DNA from: Diadema setosum
Taxonomy: Eukaryota; Echinodermata; Echinoidea; Diadematoida; Diadematidae
DNA: 64,000 bases
Direction: 5' to 3'
NCBI RefSeq assembly: GCF_964275005.1
Contig: NC_092694.1
Location: 30,832,359 to 30,896,358 of the forward strand
A program made the translations under genes and the position numbers. Below the pieces are notes generated by a model. The model did not search any database and was not told the DNA's origin. It saw only the letters and a list, made by a program, of their open reading frames with translations. This document shows, in pieces, positions 1 through 11,511 of this stretch (the stretch's first letter is position 1; the number at the start of each line of letters is the position of its first letter).

Positions 1-2646
1 CAGTTTAATTTTGGAGATACATTTATTGAGTGGATAAAGACATTATATTCTGAACGGAAGTCTCACGTTCTAAACAATGGTTTTTTAACCAATCGTATAT
101 CCATGCAAAGAGGTATTTTCAGGGCTGCCCCATATCTCCATATTTATTTTTGTTTGTTATTGAGGTCATGGCCTTATTAATAAGACAGAATGAGCAGTTG
201 AATGGGATAAAGATAAATAATCATGAAGTGAAGATTTCTTTATTTGCTGACGATTCTGTATGTTTTATAGATGGAACTAGAGATTCTTTTGGTGTATTGT
301 TTGATATTTTGAATTGGTTTGGTAGATATTCTGGATGTAAGATTAATTTAACCAAAACAGAGGCACTTTGGATTGGGTCAAAGAGGGGATGTAAAGATTT
401 TCCTTTGAGAAATCAAGGAATCACATGGAAATCCTCTGACTTTAAATCCTTGGGGGTTAATTTTTCTTTGGATTTGGGTTTGATATTTGATCTTAATTAT
501 AAAGAGAAGTTAAAAAGAATGGCACAGACTATAAACTGCTGGCGGATGAGGAATCTCTCTTTAATTGGTAAAGTATGCGTAATAAAGTCCCTTGTTTTGC
601 CACAGTTAATTTATCTTTTTTCTGTGCTTAGTATAAAAATCCCTCAAATTTTTTTTAATGATTTGAATAGTCTCTTTTTTAAGTTTATTTGGAATGGTGG
701 TAGGGATAGAGTTCAAAGAAAATGTTTGTATAATGACTATATTCAATGTGGTCTTAAAATGATTGATCAATGGGCTTTTGCACTTGCTCAAAAAATGACA
801 TGGATTAAATGTTTGTTAGATGAAAATTATGAGTCTGTCTGGAAATCTATTGAATTATTGGCCCTAGAGAAATTTCATAGAGACCTCAAGATTCTTTGGA
901 AAGCATATGCCCCAGAAACAATTTTGCGATCTTTGCAAAACTCACAAGTGGCTGAGTCATTACGTACTTGGTATATTTATAGAGAATATGCTACTTTAGA
1001 ATCCTATGATTCTAAATTTTCTGAGATTGGGTCTTGTCAAGTGCTGTGGTTTAATAGATTGATTCGTTCAATATCAAAAAAGTATTTCTATTATGAAACT
1101 TGGTACGAAAAAAATGTTTCGGGAATTTCCGACTTGTTGAACCCACCCCTCCCTGGTCATAAATTATTTGAAGAATTGATTTTAGATTTTGATATTCCCC
1201 TTACAGACAGAAGAAAATTCAATTTCTTATTAAGGAATATTCCTAATGGATGGTTGGACGATACTGCATTGAATAGTTTAGATATTTGTGATTCTTTGGT
1301 TATTATTTTGAATGCCCAGAAAAAAGTACCCAGACATGCTTACAAAATATTAAATGTGCTACATGTCCCTGAGAAAAGATATGAATAATGGAAAAGTCAA
1401 ATAACAGTCCCTGATGATATCATTTGGGATAATGTACACAAGATTGATTTTACTTGCACTATTGATACTAGGTTACGCTCTTTTTATTTTAAAGTTTTTC
1501 ACAAATCCATAGCTTTGAATGCTTTTTTTTTTGTATAAAATTAAAAGGAAAGACTCACCAAACTGTACATTTTGTGGGAAAATGGAAGAGACTATGGTTC
1601 ATTTGTTTTGCGATTGTGAGAAGGTTATACCAATTTGGAGATATGTAGTAAACATAATAGAAATCCACATTAATAATTTTAAGCTCTCCAATTTTGAAAA
1701 AATTATTTGGTTTATTATCAGATCAGTTTTTAACATACCTTGTATTAGTTGTAAAATATTACCTTTATATTTGTAAATTTAGGAATGAAGTACCAACTGT
1801 TGATTTTTTTAAGAGTTTTATTAAGCAAAAAGAAACAGTATTATCTAGCTAAGAAAAGAAATAAGCTTACTTTACATTTCAAAAAATGGAGATTTGATTT
1901 ATGATATGTTTGAATGTTACTTTAAAATTGTTTCATACCCCTTGGATTAAGTTTATTTCATATTGTGTATTGGTATGCTGAATACTTGTCATTGTATTTT
2001 GCTCATTGGAATCTCCATGATCTGTCGCTGATACAAAGTACAACCATGTGTAGTACTACATTGTAGTTAGTGAATTTGCCGGCCCTCTGTCTGGCCTTTA
2101 TGTTTTCTCCAGCTTTGTTGGCGCGCCTTGGACATGAACTAATTGCTCAATGGTTTTGGAATTTTTTTGGCTCTAATTTTTTTTTTTTTTTTTTAACAGT
2201 CTGTTATGTAATCTTTTCCTGTCAGGGATTTCCAGGTCTGATTTAGGCTTTATGTAGTGGTTTGAATTACAATGCTAAAGATGTCTCGAGATGAGTTGAG
2301 AATGTGTAGTTTTGAGGGATGATTAGATGAGTAAATTTTGATTGTGTGGGATAAGGTGTGACTTTTGTCGTTGAATAAGAGGGTATGGTCCTCTTTCAGA
2401 CCTGGGGACCCCACTGGGGGAGCCATTCTCCCTGGGTGTGTTATGAGACGGGGGTCTTTGAGGAAGCTTTACCTTACTACTTATTGATGAATCATGGTGG
2501 TTCTCTTTTTATTTTATCTCTGAATTGCTCTTGTCACTTTTTCTTCTTTTTTTTTTCTTTTTCCCGTGTTTGCTGATTGATGATTATTTGTAAATATTGT
2601 GATTTTATGTGATTTCGAAATAAAACATATAAATTAAAAAAAAAAG
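1..2646 (+). mobile_element. LINE, L1/Tx1-like, 3' part of ORF2 and 3' UTR (decayed)
   Basis: This is a non-LTR retrotransposon fragment that continues off the left edge. Reverse-transcriptase palm motifs are visible: QGCPISPYLF at about 118-150 and the catalytic FADD box (SLFADDSVCF) at about 238-267. The segment SGCKINLTKTEALWIG (about 330-380) is typical of the L1/Tx1 group. The main frame runs to the stop at 1386-1388. Coding similarity then continues in other frames to a cysteine-histidine motif (CTFCGKMEETMVHLFCDC, about 1564-1617) followed by PIW, the usual C-terminal knuckle of such elements. A frameshift near 117 separates the first residues from the FADD frame, and another lies near 1530, so the copy is not functional. 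The 3' UTR ends in AATAAA-like sequence and a short A-run at about 2637-2646. The family is clear; the exact clade is an inference. Confidence 0.85.
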
Positions 2647-2744
2647 ATCGAGAGCAACGTCCGACTCGGTCTAATTTCTTTCAATATAATATATGCAACC
2701 AACAATGAGGCACCGCACACGTTTGGGAAGGGAACTATCTCTCG

Positions 2745-2794
<50 letters not shown>

Positions 2795-4290
2795 AGTTGG
2801 CACCTTAGGGAGACATATTGGGGGGAAGTGTCTTCATTAGGGAGACAACTGGTCATTAAGGAGACAATTTTTGTGTCTCCATTGCGTAAACTGCCATTGA
2901 ACATGTATATAATAAATTTGCATATAAAACAAATGGAAATGTCTTCCAAATGACCCATCTAGGAGTATATATATATATATAATACATAAGTCTAAACCCC
3001 AAACCCCTTGAAACTGTCTCAAGGGGCGACCAATGTTGTACAGAGGCGGATAAATGTTGGTCTGCTCTGTTAGCTTCTCTCTGTACACTGGTCGGGGGTC
3101 AGGTAATCACATAGACACCAATCATCATCAAATTTCCAAATGTTAGAAAGAGACTAACTATTGCTTCACAACAACAGTGAATATAAAATGCGGGAGAAGG
3201 ATAAAATTTACATGGATAATGTCATTATTCACCGACCTGCCTTCTCGTAGGTCTGAAACAGAGACTTAAACAGAAACAAATTTCTTTTCTTGCTACACAA
3301 TGGAACACATCACTCATCACTTAACTCTTCTACACCTTTTGGAGACCATTACTTCTTTAACACTTCTTAAGGGAAGGGGAGGGGTTTTGTTAGTAGGGAT
3401 AAATAATGTTAGTGGGTGTGGCCACTTATCTCGACATCTCGACGACGAATGAGGTCCTCGTCTGCATGTCATTGTCGATCTCGTCAGCGGGGCTGGGGCG
3501 TCCATTGAGCGGTCTGCTTTCACTGGTTCATTTAACAATTCATCACCATCATTGTCCACTTCGTGTCAGTCTGACAGGGCGCTTCAACATCTCCGATGAT
3601 ACCAGTTGACTATTTGGAGTTCGTTACACCCCAGATTGGTGTAAACCAAAGTCCTGTACTCTCTCGTGATGCGCAGTTTCTCATTCTCCTGTCGTTGTTT
3701 ATCGGTTTATAACTAATTAACTCTTCGGCAGTCCAACCACGATCCTCTTCACATTCACAGCGTCGATAGAGTTTAGTTGATTAATATGGGGGGGGGGGGC
3801 ATGATGTACAAGGAAGGGGATCTCCTGACTCTATCTCTGTGGTGTCCAACTATTCAAAGTTCTTCAAAGTTCCGAAATACTCTGCAGCCTTTGCTTCGCT
3901 ACACAGTGTGAAGCCGCTCCCATCGTGCTTGCAATTCTCCAACTCTCACTCCTCTCTCTATTTACTCAAACTTGGTCTTTTATAACAAATTTTCTATTGG
4001 TATTCTTTCCCTAAAAGTATTTCATTGGCTAACTCTTATTTTGGGGTGTGTTGTTCACTGGAATAGATTAATTTCCCTTTGGTCAGATGTTGGGAGAGGA
4101 GAATTGACAAAAAAAAGGAAATCTAGCTGGAAGCAAAATAAAGGGTTTCATATACTCCAAGAAGGGGAAAAGACTGATTCATATTGACGTCACAAGGTGA
4201 CTTGGAAAACGACTGCAATGTTCTGTTTTCTTTAACTTTCTATCCTATTCTTTTCTATTCTAAATTATATGTTCTAGTAGCCATCTGGGC
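2647..4290. other. Gene-free repeat-rich stretch
   Basis: I see no supportable gene here. It contains an (AT)n run at about 2743-2790, a shorter TA run at about 2966-2980 and a G-run of 12 at 3788-3799. The GC-richer piece at about 3310-3610 has open frames on both strands, but I could not match either to a known protein. Confidence 0.5.
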
Positions 4291-4321
<31 letters not shown>

Positions 4322-4336
4322 GTATATGTGTGTGTG

Positions 4337-4373
<37 letters not shown>
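4291..4373. repeat. (TA)n(TG)n microsatellite
   Basis: A TA run passes into a long TG run. It directly abuts the left end of the CACGGATTGTCGCC array. Confidence 0.95.
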
Positions 4374-4374
<1 letters not shown>

Positions 4375-4625
4375 GCGACACGGATTGTCGCCCCTACACG
4401 GATTGTCGCCCCTACACGGATTGTCGCCCCTACACGGATTGTCGCCTCCTGCTCGGGGCGACAATCCGTGACGGGCGCTGGCGGCACGGATTGTCGCCCT
4501 CGTCACGGATTGTCGCCTAGCGACAATCCGTGCAGTTCCCAGTTTTTGACCTCGAAGGCGACAATCCGTGTTGGCAAAAAATTTGTTGCGACACGGACTG
4601 TCGCCCCGTCACGGATTGTCGCCCC
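4375..4625 (+). repeat. Array of CACGGATTGTCGCC units, copy 1
   Basis: The 14-mer CACGGATTGTCGCC, or a one-base variant, occurs eight times forward (starting near 4379, 4397, 4415, 4433, 4485, 4504, 4592 and 4609). It occurs three times as the reverse complement (near 4457, 4519 and 4558). The first four units are spaced exactly 18 bp apart; later ones are irregular and can pair as hairpins. A TG microsatellite precedes it and another follows at 4693-4722. A related array in the opposite orientation lies at 6575-6724. Open reading frames through it are by-products of the unit length. Confidence 0.9.
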
Positions 4626-4688
4626 GGGCTCGGGGTGATTCCTCCGGTGTTAAGCTTTGGTGGGATGGGTATGACTGGTAAGTTATGC

Positions 4689-4692
<4 letters not shown>

Positions 4693-4726
<34 letters not shown>

Positions 4727-4730
4727 GTGT
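4693..4730. repeat. (GT)n microsatellite
   Basis: A long GT run lies 70 bp after the CACGGATTGTCGCC array and is followed by more diffuse TG-rich sequence to about 4850. Confidence 0.9.
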
Positions 4731-5161
4731 TTGGAGTATAATAATACAATATGTAGAAACTGTGCATGTGTGGTGGTTGTATAGTGGTAGTGGTTTGTTT
4801 GTCTGTGTGTATACGTGTGCCTGTATGCTTACGTGTGTATGTGGAATATAGTGGCGCTACTGTGGCAATACAAACGCCTTCAGAGTGTATGAGCACGTGT
4901 TTAAAGAATTCACACCAGCGTTGATCTAAAAATAGTGTGGGTGTGTCAACCAATACCAGCGGTGAGGCGGGCTAGGCGAGAGAGAGACCGAGAAAAAATA
5001 CATACGAGGGAGGTACCCTCCCCAAATGTTATTTGTCTTTGTTCATTTTTCACTGCAGTCATTTTCTTCCATCAGTCTTATAAAGAACGTCCATACCACT
5101 ATTCTTTGTCCCAGAATAGGTTTGGCATGCTTTATGCATGACCGAATAATTTCCACACGCC

Positions 5162-5163
<2 letters not shown>

Positions 5164-5195
<32 letters not shown>
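5164..5195. repeat. Poly(A) tract
   Basis: A run of about 32 A, possibly the tail of an unrecognised retroelement copy. No coding sequence is seen next to it. Confidence 0.8.
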
Positions 5196-5198
<3 letters not shown>

Positions 5199-5855
5199 TC
5201 AATCGTTAGTTGATTTTAGCACAAACGAACTGCCATTGCACACCGCTAATACATACGTAATAAAAATAAACACCAACAAACACTCAAACAAATCCTCATA
5301 ATGCAAATAAATCCAATTCAACACTTTTTTCCTTGATATTTATTGATTTCATTCAAATCATTCATAAATCGACCCATTCTGGGTGTAACATGAACAAAAA
5401 AAGTTACAAATGGCAATTCGAAACACAAACAAATCCATTTGTCAATTTATACCACAAAAAAACTCACTTCAACATAGATAACTCGATTATAGACCAACCC
5501 TACTAATAATTTCTTCACGAGAAAGTTTTGACATGTAGGGCCCTACCAAACCTATATTCCTTGATTATATTGGTTTGGATCATGTAACACCTTCTTACTT
5601 ACAAGGGCATATACATAAAAAAACACAAATACATTACACAAATCTAGAATGAAATCAGTCATAAAAAAAACCCGACCACCCCCTCCCCTCCCCAACCGAA
5701 ATAAATCTAGGGCCTACATCTATCCTAAATATTAAATCCTACCAACATCTGTCATACCATTTATAACTATCCTTCTTCAAATCCAATCCCCAACCCACCA
5801 ACCCCTGATTAAACAAAACCTAAATCATCCCACAACCACATTCACCAACCCAAAT

Positions 5856-5863
<8 letters not shown>

Positions 5864-5894
<31 letters not shown>

Positions 5895-6080
5895 CACGAA
5901 GGTTCGTTATTCCGATGTTTCGTTTTTTTCCGAGGCTTCATTTATCCGAAACACACAATTACCTATACCTAGAGGTTCGTTGATCCAAAAATGAAATTCG
6001 GAATAACGAACCTTCGGAATAATGAGCCTTCGGACGAATGAGCCTTCGGACGAATGAGCCTTCAGAATAACAAACTTTTG
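5864..6080. repeat. (CA)n followed by TTCGGAATAACGAACC-type minisatellite
   Basis: A CATA/CA microsatellite (5864-5896) leads into short units built on CGAAGGTTCGTTATTCCG and its reverse complement. Examples are GGTTCGTTATTCC near 5900 and AATAACGAACCTTCGGA near 6002, then three diverged units (GAGCCTTCGGACGAAT) to about 6060. The units are partly self-complementary. No gene function is proposed. Confidence 0.75.
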
Positions 6081-6370
6081 CAATAACGAAATGTAACCCC
6101 CTTCCCACATACCGACGCACACCCGAACCGATACCACATTCCTTCCTGATGAAACGATTTCCCAATGTTGATAAATAAGACATAATGGACCGAATGCAAG
6201 CTCCACTCCGAATTCATATACAAATCTGCCAAACAAACTTATTAAATTCAAAGCTGCTGATAAAATCAATATCAACGTTTATGCCAGCAACAGCTTACTA
6301 GGTATCCCTCCCCACGCGCAGCTAAAAAACACATACGCAAAAAACTGACATGATAAACACATTCTTCCAT

Positions 6371-6412
6371 CACACACACACACAAACACACACACGCACA
6401 CGCACAAACGGA
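6371..6412. repeat. (CA)n microsatellite
   Basis: CA-rich run with interruptions. Confidence 0.85.
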
Positions 6413-6574
6413 CACTAAATTATCATGTGCACGCGCACATACACACTTCCTTGAAACCTCACCATGACTTTTTACATGGCATGTTTGCATGGATGTAGCC
6501 ATGTAAGTTATGTGTTAGTATTTCAATGATTATGTCCAGAACGATATTACCCAGCAAAATGTGCTTCGAGGGCG

Positions 6575-6724
6575 GGCGACAATCCGTGCCGCCAGCCCTC
6601 GTCACGGATTGTCGCCAGGCGACAATCCGTGACGGGGGCGACAATCCGTGCCGCCAACGCCCGTCACGGATTGTCGCCCCGAGCAGGAGGCGACAATCCG
6701 TGTAGGGGCGACAATCCGTGTCGC
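6575..6724 (-). repeat. Array of CACGGATTGTCGCC units, copy 2 (inverted)
   Basis: This array matches copy 1 (4375-4625) in reverse complement. It has five units as GGCGACAATCCGTG (near 6575, 6618, 6637, 6689 and 6707) and two as CACGGATTGTCGCC (near 6603 and 6664). Linkers such as the CTCCTGCTCGG and GGCGGCACGG segments are also shared, so the two arrays are copies of one element and not chance repeats. It too abuts a TG run (6727-6742). Confidence 0.9.
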
Positions 6725-7494
6725 AACATGTGTGTGTGTGTGTCAATTGCAATCACAAGTACTTAACTGCATAATTATTTTAAAAGATGATTGGGAACAT
6801 AAGACTCATACCCATAGATAGAATACAGAATTAGGTTCTTCCTCTTCTTTTTTGTTCCTGCACTAAGCTAAAAGCACTGGAAAGCACACTGTATACTTGC
6901 GTAAAACACCCCAAAACAACAACAGCAAACAAACAAACAAAAACTCACTATGATCCATTTTTACAGGGCAGAAAAAGAACTGTAAAAAGCATAGGAGACA
7001 GGAAGAAATACGGTACCACCACTGTAATTGGACGAATTGTATGTTTTTGTATAATCTTTACATTTTTGAGCGTATAAGGATATCATCACTTTGTCTTTAC
7101 TATTTTATTATAAGCACTGTCAATCATTATTATTATTATCATTGACTGGTGTGGTGCTATAATCTCATCAGGAATTTCACCCACGTATTGCAGGAGTAGT
7201 ATTAAATGCTGACCTACAATAAAAACTCATTTAACTGCAGACAAGCTTAAGACTCTATCTTAATCATCATGATCGCATTGTCATAGGGTTTTATTTTTGT
7301 CATTAACTATTGTGAATTCAGCGACAAATTCACAAATGCAAATTTCGCCCACGGATTAGGCCTACTTTAGACTTGGGATGTCCCTTTAATGCCACCATGG
7401 TCTCGGCGGAATCCGATCGAACATAAGAAAAGTTATCGAGTCTGTCAAGAACCTGTGTCAAGACTGACAAATTGGTGCAGATGATTGGGGCAGT

Positions 7495-7590
7495 TGACCA
7501 TGTAATTTTTGAGATGTTTACCCGACAACAGGGATTCGAACTGGACATCTTGGGACTATGAGCCACGCTGAGCTGTACAGGTTTTCCCAT
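7495..7590 (-). repeat. tRNA-like SINE head, degenerate
   Basis: Read on the minus strand the segment shows AGCTCAGCGTGGCTCAT and then a pol III B-box-like GTTCGAATCCC (about 7530-7541 on the plus strand as GGGATTCGAAC). The spacing is roughly that of a tRNA-derived SINE. No clean tRNA fold is evident, so a functional tRNA is not claimed. Confidence 0.4.
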
Positions 7591-8634
7591 ACAAGCTGTG
7601 TACTGCAGAAAAAAAAAATCAACGGCCACATGACGAAGCTCAAAGTCCGGGGCTCAAAGTATCGGCTACAACATTTCGAAACCTGGGATAGGGATCCAAC
7701 CATGGAGCTACAAAGAAATCTTCATAATCCAACCAATGACAAGTGAGCTATACTGCTAAATGAATAAAATCATGTCAATTGGCATTTCAATAGGCTTTTG
7801 ATGGGAGTTACACTCAACAAGTTTTGCTTTTTAGTAGGTTCTATCGTATTTCTCTGTAGCATTCTTTTACTTTGATTGAAAATGACACATCGACCGCTAT
7901 GTACTGTGTTTGTATTTTTCATATATATCCAAGCTGGACATTCTGTATGATTATATTTTGTTATATTTTATGTATTTTCCATCGAAAAATACGAGAGCAA
8001 CATTGAAATTTCGAAAGAAAAAGTCTGTCATAGAGATAGTACGTTCAATGGTCAAATTTCCAAAGGGAATAACATAACTTCAATTGATATCTTATTCTAT
8101 CCATAATAATGACGTAATCAAATTCAAAAATGGTGTAAATGAAACTTTGATAGGAAAGTTGATAGCAAAAAATACAACTTACTGAAATCTGGGTACAAAT
8201 TGGTCAGGGGTTAGTGAGATACGTTCGCTTGAATTTTAATTCTTATTTTCAATTTCGTGCAGGAATCTGATAACTGAATCATTTTGCCAGGCTTAAAGAC
8301 CCACTAACTGAAATCATTCATCAGCTTTCAGAATATGTAACAAACGACTCGCACTTACGCCCACGAAAACATCAAATCATTAGGCCTACTTGAAATGGAG
8401 ATTCAGATAACAGTGTGTTAGAAAATGATGTCATGGTGACGTCACGGTTGACTGATCTCACTGAGTTTCAAGATATTTTATAACCTTTAGACTTTTTCTA
8501 AAGAACAAAAACCCAAGCATTACTTTCTGTGAGTAGAATGCCAACATTTTCCCAAATTTGGGAGGGGAGAAACCCTAACCAGCAGCCTCCCCCTTCTCGC
8601 TGACATTGATCTCTCAGTATGAAGTTCGAGCTCA

Positions 8635-8935
8635 GTTCAATTCTGTTTAATTGAGATTTATTTCCATTCCATTTGTTTACAAATATGGGGAAAACAAAAA
8701 GTATACACTATACAATCATTGTTTTCACATTTTCTTTTTAGAAAATACATAATAAAAGTATCACGAAGTATGATAAACTCTTTCATTCAATTACCAAAAT
8801 ATCAAAGTACACTTGAAAGATTGACAACAACAAAATACAATAAGCATTACAATGAAAAAAAAAATGGCCCACTGAAAAGCAGAGCTTGTAAGACGTGGGT
8901 CACTTTCGATATATAATGTAGGCCTACTAGATATC
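8635..8935 (-). mobile_element. Possible LINE 3' UTR remnant
   Basis: On the minus strand this AT-rich piece ends in a AAATAAATCTCAATTAAACAG-like tail. That is similar in style to the tail of the minus-strand LINE at 11540-14455. No coding remnant is attached, so this is only a suggestion. Confidence 0.25.
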
Positions 8936-9480
8936 ATCCGGACTTAATTCGTATATTACAAAAGCTCATTATGTCTGCTCTTAATGCCTTCTAGTGAAAC
9001 TCTCGTTACGGGCCTGATAGGCCTATCAGGCGAGCTGCTATTGTTCCATCCATCATACTTCCTTCTTTCTCTAATTGCGCAGACTGTTACTTTCAGCGTT
9101 ATTGTGTTCACTAAATATTTCCTATTATTCAATGATTAATTGAGGTTGGCCAAACTCTCAGAGTGGATGGACGCCTAGCTGCAGTGAACATCACATTTGT
9201 GTAGACAACAGTAACATCGTCTTCACGTATAGTTATCTGAATGGAATATGGACATGCGGTTTAATTGTCATTATTAATCCTGTGCATCTTGCACCAAGCC
9301 ACTGCATCCAGCGGTAAGCTTTCTGTACCTTCTTGCATACGATTGCTTCACTCGCAGCAGTGCAGGTAATATTTGTTGTAGGACAGTCAACGCAGAAGTC
9401 TCTGCATCTGTAGTAAAAGAGCCACTACTCTACTACTCTGACGAGAAACGCGTCGCCACATCAGGAGGAGGAAGTCCGCG

Positions 9481-10882
9481 ATGCAAGGTAATAGGCGTAA
9501 AAGTTACCTTCCTTTTAACTTTGCCGTAAATTTTCAGTTTTGATAAATGCCATGTGATGTAATATATTAAAGTCACAGACAGACAGACAGACTCACACAC
9601 ACACACACACACACACATACGCACACACAAGCAACCCGTTAGAAGTTAGATTTTAGATAGAATTAACGCTGAGATGAATTACAGTTTCGGCTGCAGGATG
9701 TTAAATGTATTTTCACTTCGATTGGAGTTAAGAAAAGATAGTGACAGACTAAGCTGAAATTAATGTACTGGGATGTTTCAGTTGAAATCAATTTCAAATC
9801 ACGAAATAATGACGAAATATTACTTTCAATTTGAATTATAGTTATGGTCTTTTTTTAAGTTTAGATGGGAAGCAGTGTATTTGTTACTCTAACTTATTCC
9901 GTAGTGTATTGAAGTGACAAAACTTTGAGATCTATTTGGGTTTTTAAATAAACCGACCTCGATATTCTTGTGATAACAATTAAGCAGCATGATACCGAGA
10001 TATTTCCATATCAAGCGTCTTTTGATATGATGTAAAGTAGTTAACGGAAACTTTTTTTTTTGCATACAAATTGATAAAAGACAAGTTCACATTTATAAAC
10101 ACGTGAATTTAGTGAATGCAGTAATATTATTAGAATATATCGGTGAAAGCTTGAGGAAAATCAGACAATCCGTTCAAAAGTTATGAATTTTTGAAGTTTC
10201 TGCGCAGTCACTGCTGCTGTATGCATGAAAAGACTGCCGTAACTACGAAAGCATATGACGTCACTGCGCAGAAACTTTAAAAATGCTTAACTTTTGAACG
10301 GATTGTCCGATTTCTCTCAAACTGTCACAAAAATGTTTTACTGATATTGCTGCATTCTCTCAATTCACATTATTATGAATAAGTAGTTGTCCTTTAAATA
10401 ATACAAAAAAAAATCATCAATATTCAGGTTGTCCTGGTTGCCCGGTTACCATCGCTGTGGTGAGCATCATATTCTTGATAGTCCTCGTTACCATGGTTGC
10501 ATTTTGCCTGTTTCACCGATGTCAAAAGGGGTGAGTGTCTTTTATAGGCTGCACCTAATCAGTTTCGCGGGGGGGGGGGGGGGGGGCGGGGGAGGGGGGA
10601 GTTAAAAGTCAAGTTGCTATTACACTAAATATCAACGTCACATTCATATATAGTACATGGATTTTCCCCCCTTTTCATAGGGATAAAAGCGTTTGCAAAT
10701 TTATTGTTCATTGAAATCGCATTTAAAGGACGCTTTAACTCTCTCAGTCTTATCGGCAACATTGTGTTGTTGATAATGGTGATGTGCAATGGTCAATAGC
10801 ATGTTAAATAATTTTAATAGATCAAACCCACATATTTCATTCAATACTTCTAGACTGAAAGCAGAAATGAATATATTCTATG

Positions 10883-10950
<68 letters not shown>

Positions 10951-11440
10951 TGTAGCTTATGCATGACAAGGATCCAGCTAGCTTCATTCATCCATTTCAA
11001 AGAGCAGGGTGCTCAGCCTGATGAAGTGGTCTCTCACCCTAATGTGTGTCAGGGTATATTGTGTCTTTGTGCGTCTCTGGAGCTGACTCCATAGACACAC
11101 AGTCCCTTGACCACACAAGAGAGATAGCATATGCTACAGATCATGAGTCTGCACATGGTACACACATCACTGTTTTGATGCAGTTCAAACGTCACGCAAT
11201 CCAACTACTTAGTGTAGGCCCGAATCCTGATGAAGGCCATGATATAGGCCGAAAGATTGACAAAAAATAGAATTAGAGAGCAATAATTACGTCAGCTTCA
11301 AACTTCAAACTACACAGACACATATCGTGCGATGAAGGGCATGTATATACCAAATACAGGCTCAGTGTTTCTTCTCCATAATGCCATATACAACGAGAAG
11401 TCGGAAGAACTCCTTCCGGCTCCTTCCGACTTCTCATTGC

Positions 11441-11511
<71 letters not shown>

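Larger units (their letters stand above)
6745..9480. other. Gene-poor stretch with repeat remnants
   Basis: No coding gene is supported. The part from 7340 to 7430 resembles a sequence just upstream of the PPIE start (18694-18745). A tRNA-like B box lies near 7530. At 8635-8935 the composition resembles the 3' end of a LINE on the minus strand. A short palindrome (CTGATAGGCCTATCAG) lies at 9014-9029. Confidence 0.4.

Noticed and set aside
3317-3609. Overlapping open frames of 67-80 residues on both strands in a GC-richer patch
   Set aside because: No recognisable motif, splice context or partner exon. Left as unassigned sequence.
4255-4784. Open frames translating to RIVAPT repeats, runs of HT or runs of VC
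   Set aside because: They are by-products of the 18-bp array and the TG/CA microsatellite, appear on both strands and have no coding signature.
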